This document shows, in pieces, positions 13,655 to 14,846 of a stretch of 14,846 nucleotides of DNA (the stretch's first letter is position 1; each line of letters begins with the position of its first letter). Source of the DNA: Clostridia bacterium (GTDB lineage: Bacteria > Bacillota > Sulfobacillia > SLMV01); NCBI GenBank assembly GCA_007133365.1, contig SLMV01000225.1:1-14846 (forward strand), given 5' to 3'. Below the pieces are notes generated by a model. The model saw only the letters and a program-made list of their open reading frames with translations. It was not told where the DNA came from and searched no databases. Both the position numbers and the translations under genes were made by a program.

Positions 13655-14846
13655 ATGTTCGATACCGTCATTCGTAACGCCACCATTATCGATGGAACAG
13701 GCCGTTCCGCTTATCAAGGCGATGTGGGGATCGTGGGACATCAAATTGTCACAATTGGCGCAAATCTTTCTCGGGGTTCTAACGAGATCAAAGCGAACGG
13801 CCAAGTTCTTTGTCCTGGTTTTATTGACACTCATAGTCACTCCGATCTCAAAGCATTGGGAGAGGAGCCGCTGACCCCAAAACTATCGCAAGGCATTACC
13901 ACAGAACTCTTGGGGCAGGACGGATTGGGAACCGCACCCGTCAATCCACAAACCATTCCCGAGCTGGCTCGCTTGACATCGGGGCTTCTTGGCCCCTATC
14001 CCGAATCGAAATGGACCTGGCGAACATTTTCCGATTACTTAGGGCACCTTGCAAAAGCTCCGATTCAAAATAACCAAGCGGTCTTGATCTCCCATGGTCC
14101 CGTCCGTTTAAGCGTCGTTGGAAACCAAGACCGACCCGCTACAGAAAAAGAGATCGCCATGATGAAAACCATCATTGAGGATGCGATGCAAGAAGGTGCT
14201 TTTGGTTTGTCTACAGGTCTGATCTATCCGCCCGCTTCTTATGCCTCGAAGGAAGAATTGAGGCAATTGACCCGCGCGATCGCCCCTTATGACGGCATCT
14301 TTGTCGTGCATCTTCGCGATGAGGGTTATTATCTGCTGGAGGCTCTACACGAGGTAATCGACATCTGTCGCGGCTCCGCGTGTCGCTTGCACATTTCTCA
14401 TCTACAAGCCTATGGACAGGTCAATTGGCCCCTCTTAACCCCCGCACTCGAACTCATCGACGCCGCCCGAGAACAGGAATTATCGGTCACCTTTGACCGT
14501 TACCCCTATCTAGCGGGCAGCACCGTCCTCACCGCTGTCCTTCCGACTTGGGTGCTTGATGGCGGGCCAAAAGCATGCCTTGATCGTCTGCAAAACGAAA
14601 AAGATCGCAATCAAATTCATAATGACTTTAACAAAGGTCTTGATGTCTGGCACAACCGATCGATTTCGGTCGGCTGGGACAACATTGTCATCGCTTGGGT
14701 CAAAACACAACAAAACCAAGATCTCATCGGACGCTCCTTGCGCGAGATTGCCGAAGAGCGAAATGTCGATCCGATTGATGCTCTTTGCGATGTTTTGCTC
14801 GAGGAAACCCTCAATGTCACCATGATCAGCCACTACGGCAGTGAAG
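13655..14846 (+). CDS. N-acyl-D-amino-acid deacylase (D-aminoacylase), truncated by window edge
   Basis: The frame is open from ATG 13655 (GAGGGAGG 4 nt upstream) to the window end. It gives 397 residues of a family usually about 480-530 long. Amidohydrolase-fold enzymes of this group remove the acyl group from N-acyl-D-amino acids. The first metal motif is GFIDTHSHSD (His60, His62), followed by HLRDE (His219) and HISHL (His246, His249). FDRYPYLAGST (280-290) is also conserved. At the position where Alcaligenes D-aminoacylase has its metal-ligand cysteine (GNCG), this protein has GQDG (87-90, Asp89). It could be another dihydroorotase-like amidohydrolase. It is the last visible gene of the yeiH unit. 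Confidence 0.88.
   Translation, partial: MFDTVIRNATIIDGTGRSAYQGDVGIVGHQIVTIGANLSRGSNEIKANGQVLCPGFIDTHSHSDLKALGEEPLTPKLSQGITTELLGQDGLGTAPVNPQTIPELARLTSGLLGPYPESKWTWRTFSDYLGHLAKAPIQNNQAVLISHGPVRLSVVGNQDRPATEKEIAMMKTIIEDAMQEGAFGLSTGLIYPPASYASKEELRQLTRAIAPYDGIFVVHLRDEGYYLLEALHEVIDICRGSACRLHISHLQAYGQVNWPLLTPALELIDAAREQELSVTFDRYPYLAGSTVLTAVLPTWVLDGGPKACLDRLQNEKDRNQIHNDFNKGLDVWHNRSISVGWDNIVIAWVKTQQNQDLIGRSLREIAEERNVDPIDALCDVLLEETLNVTMISHYGSE

Overview
The window looks like a chromosomal segment of a Gram-positive (Firmicutes-type) bacterium of moderate GC content. Four things suggest this. The minus strand carries tadA - two tRNA-Ser genes - large SRP RNA - dnaX - ybaB - recR - rRNA operon, which closely resembles the arrangement near the origin in Bacillus (tadA-scr-dnaX-yaaK-recR-...-rrn). 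The SRP RNA is the long ~270-nt form with an Alu domain. Ribosome binding sites are of the GGAGG type. Promoters are of the TTGACA/TATAAT type. I cannot name the genus from the sequence alone.

Layout. Positions 1-8074 are almost entirely on the minus strand. From right to left they hold tRNA-Arg(CCT), tadA, tRNA-Ser(CGA), tRNA-Ser(GGA), SRP RNA, dnaX, ybaB/ebfC and recR. Next come a four-gene 2-oxoacid (probably pyruvate):ferredoxin oxidoreductase operon (porC-porD-porA-porB), tRNA-Gln(CTG), tRNA-Glu(CTC) and the rRNA promoter and leader. The first ~22 bases are the 5' end of a 16S rRNA gene that continues beyond the left edge. The por operon sits between recR and the rRNA operon, where Bacillus has yaaL/bofA. 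It has its own promoter and a strong terminator.

Positions 8200-10981 are an accessory region. A plus-strand lipoprotein carries two FMN-binding domains, each with a covalent-flavinylation motif. It is followed by a strong terminator, a minus-strand DHA1-type drug/H+ antiporter with a near-ideal -10 element, and a six-helix membrane protein of unknown function.

Positions 11014-14846 (plus strand) hold a GntP-family permease, a 34-residue membrane microprotein, a YeiH/UPF0324 putative sulfate exporter and the N-terminal ~397 residues of an N-acyl-D-amino-acid deacylase cut by the right edge. The last three are tightly spaced behind one candidate promoter. The GntP-permease/D-aminoacylase pairing suggests uptake and processing of D-amino acids or their N-acyl derivatives, but this is inference.

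Most of the window is conserved housekeeping sequence. I found no CRISPR array, insertion sequence or defence system, and nothing that clearly amounts to a new biological system. The best leads are the microprotein/YeiH/D-aminoacylase cluster, the tandem flavinylated lipoprotein with a duplicated -10 region, and a promoter that shares its -10 element with the tadA stop codon.
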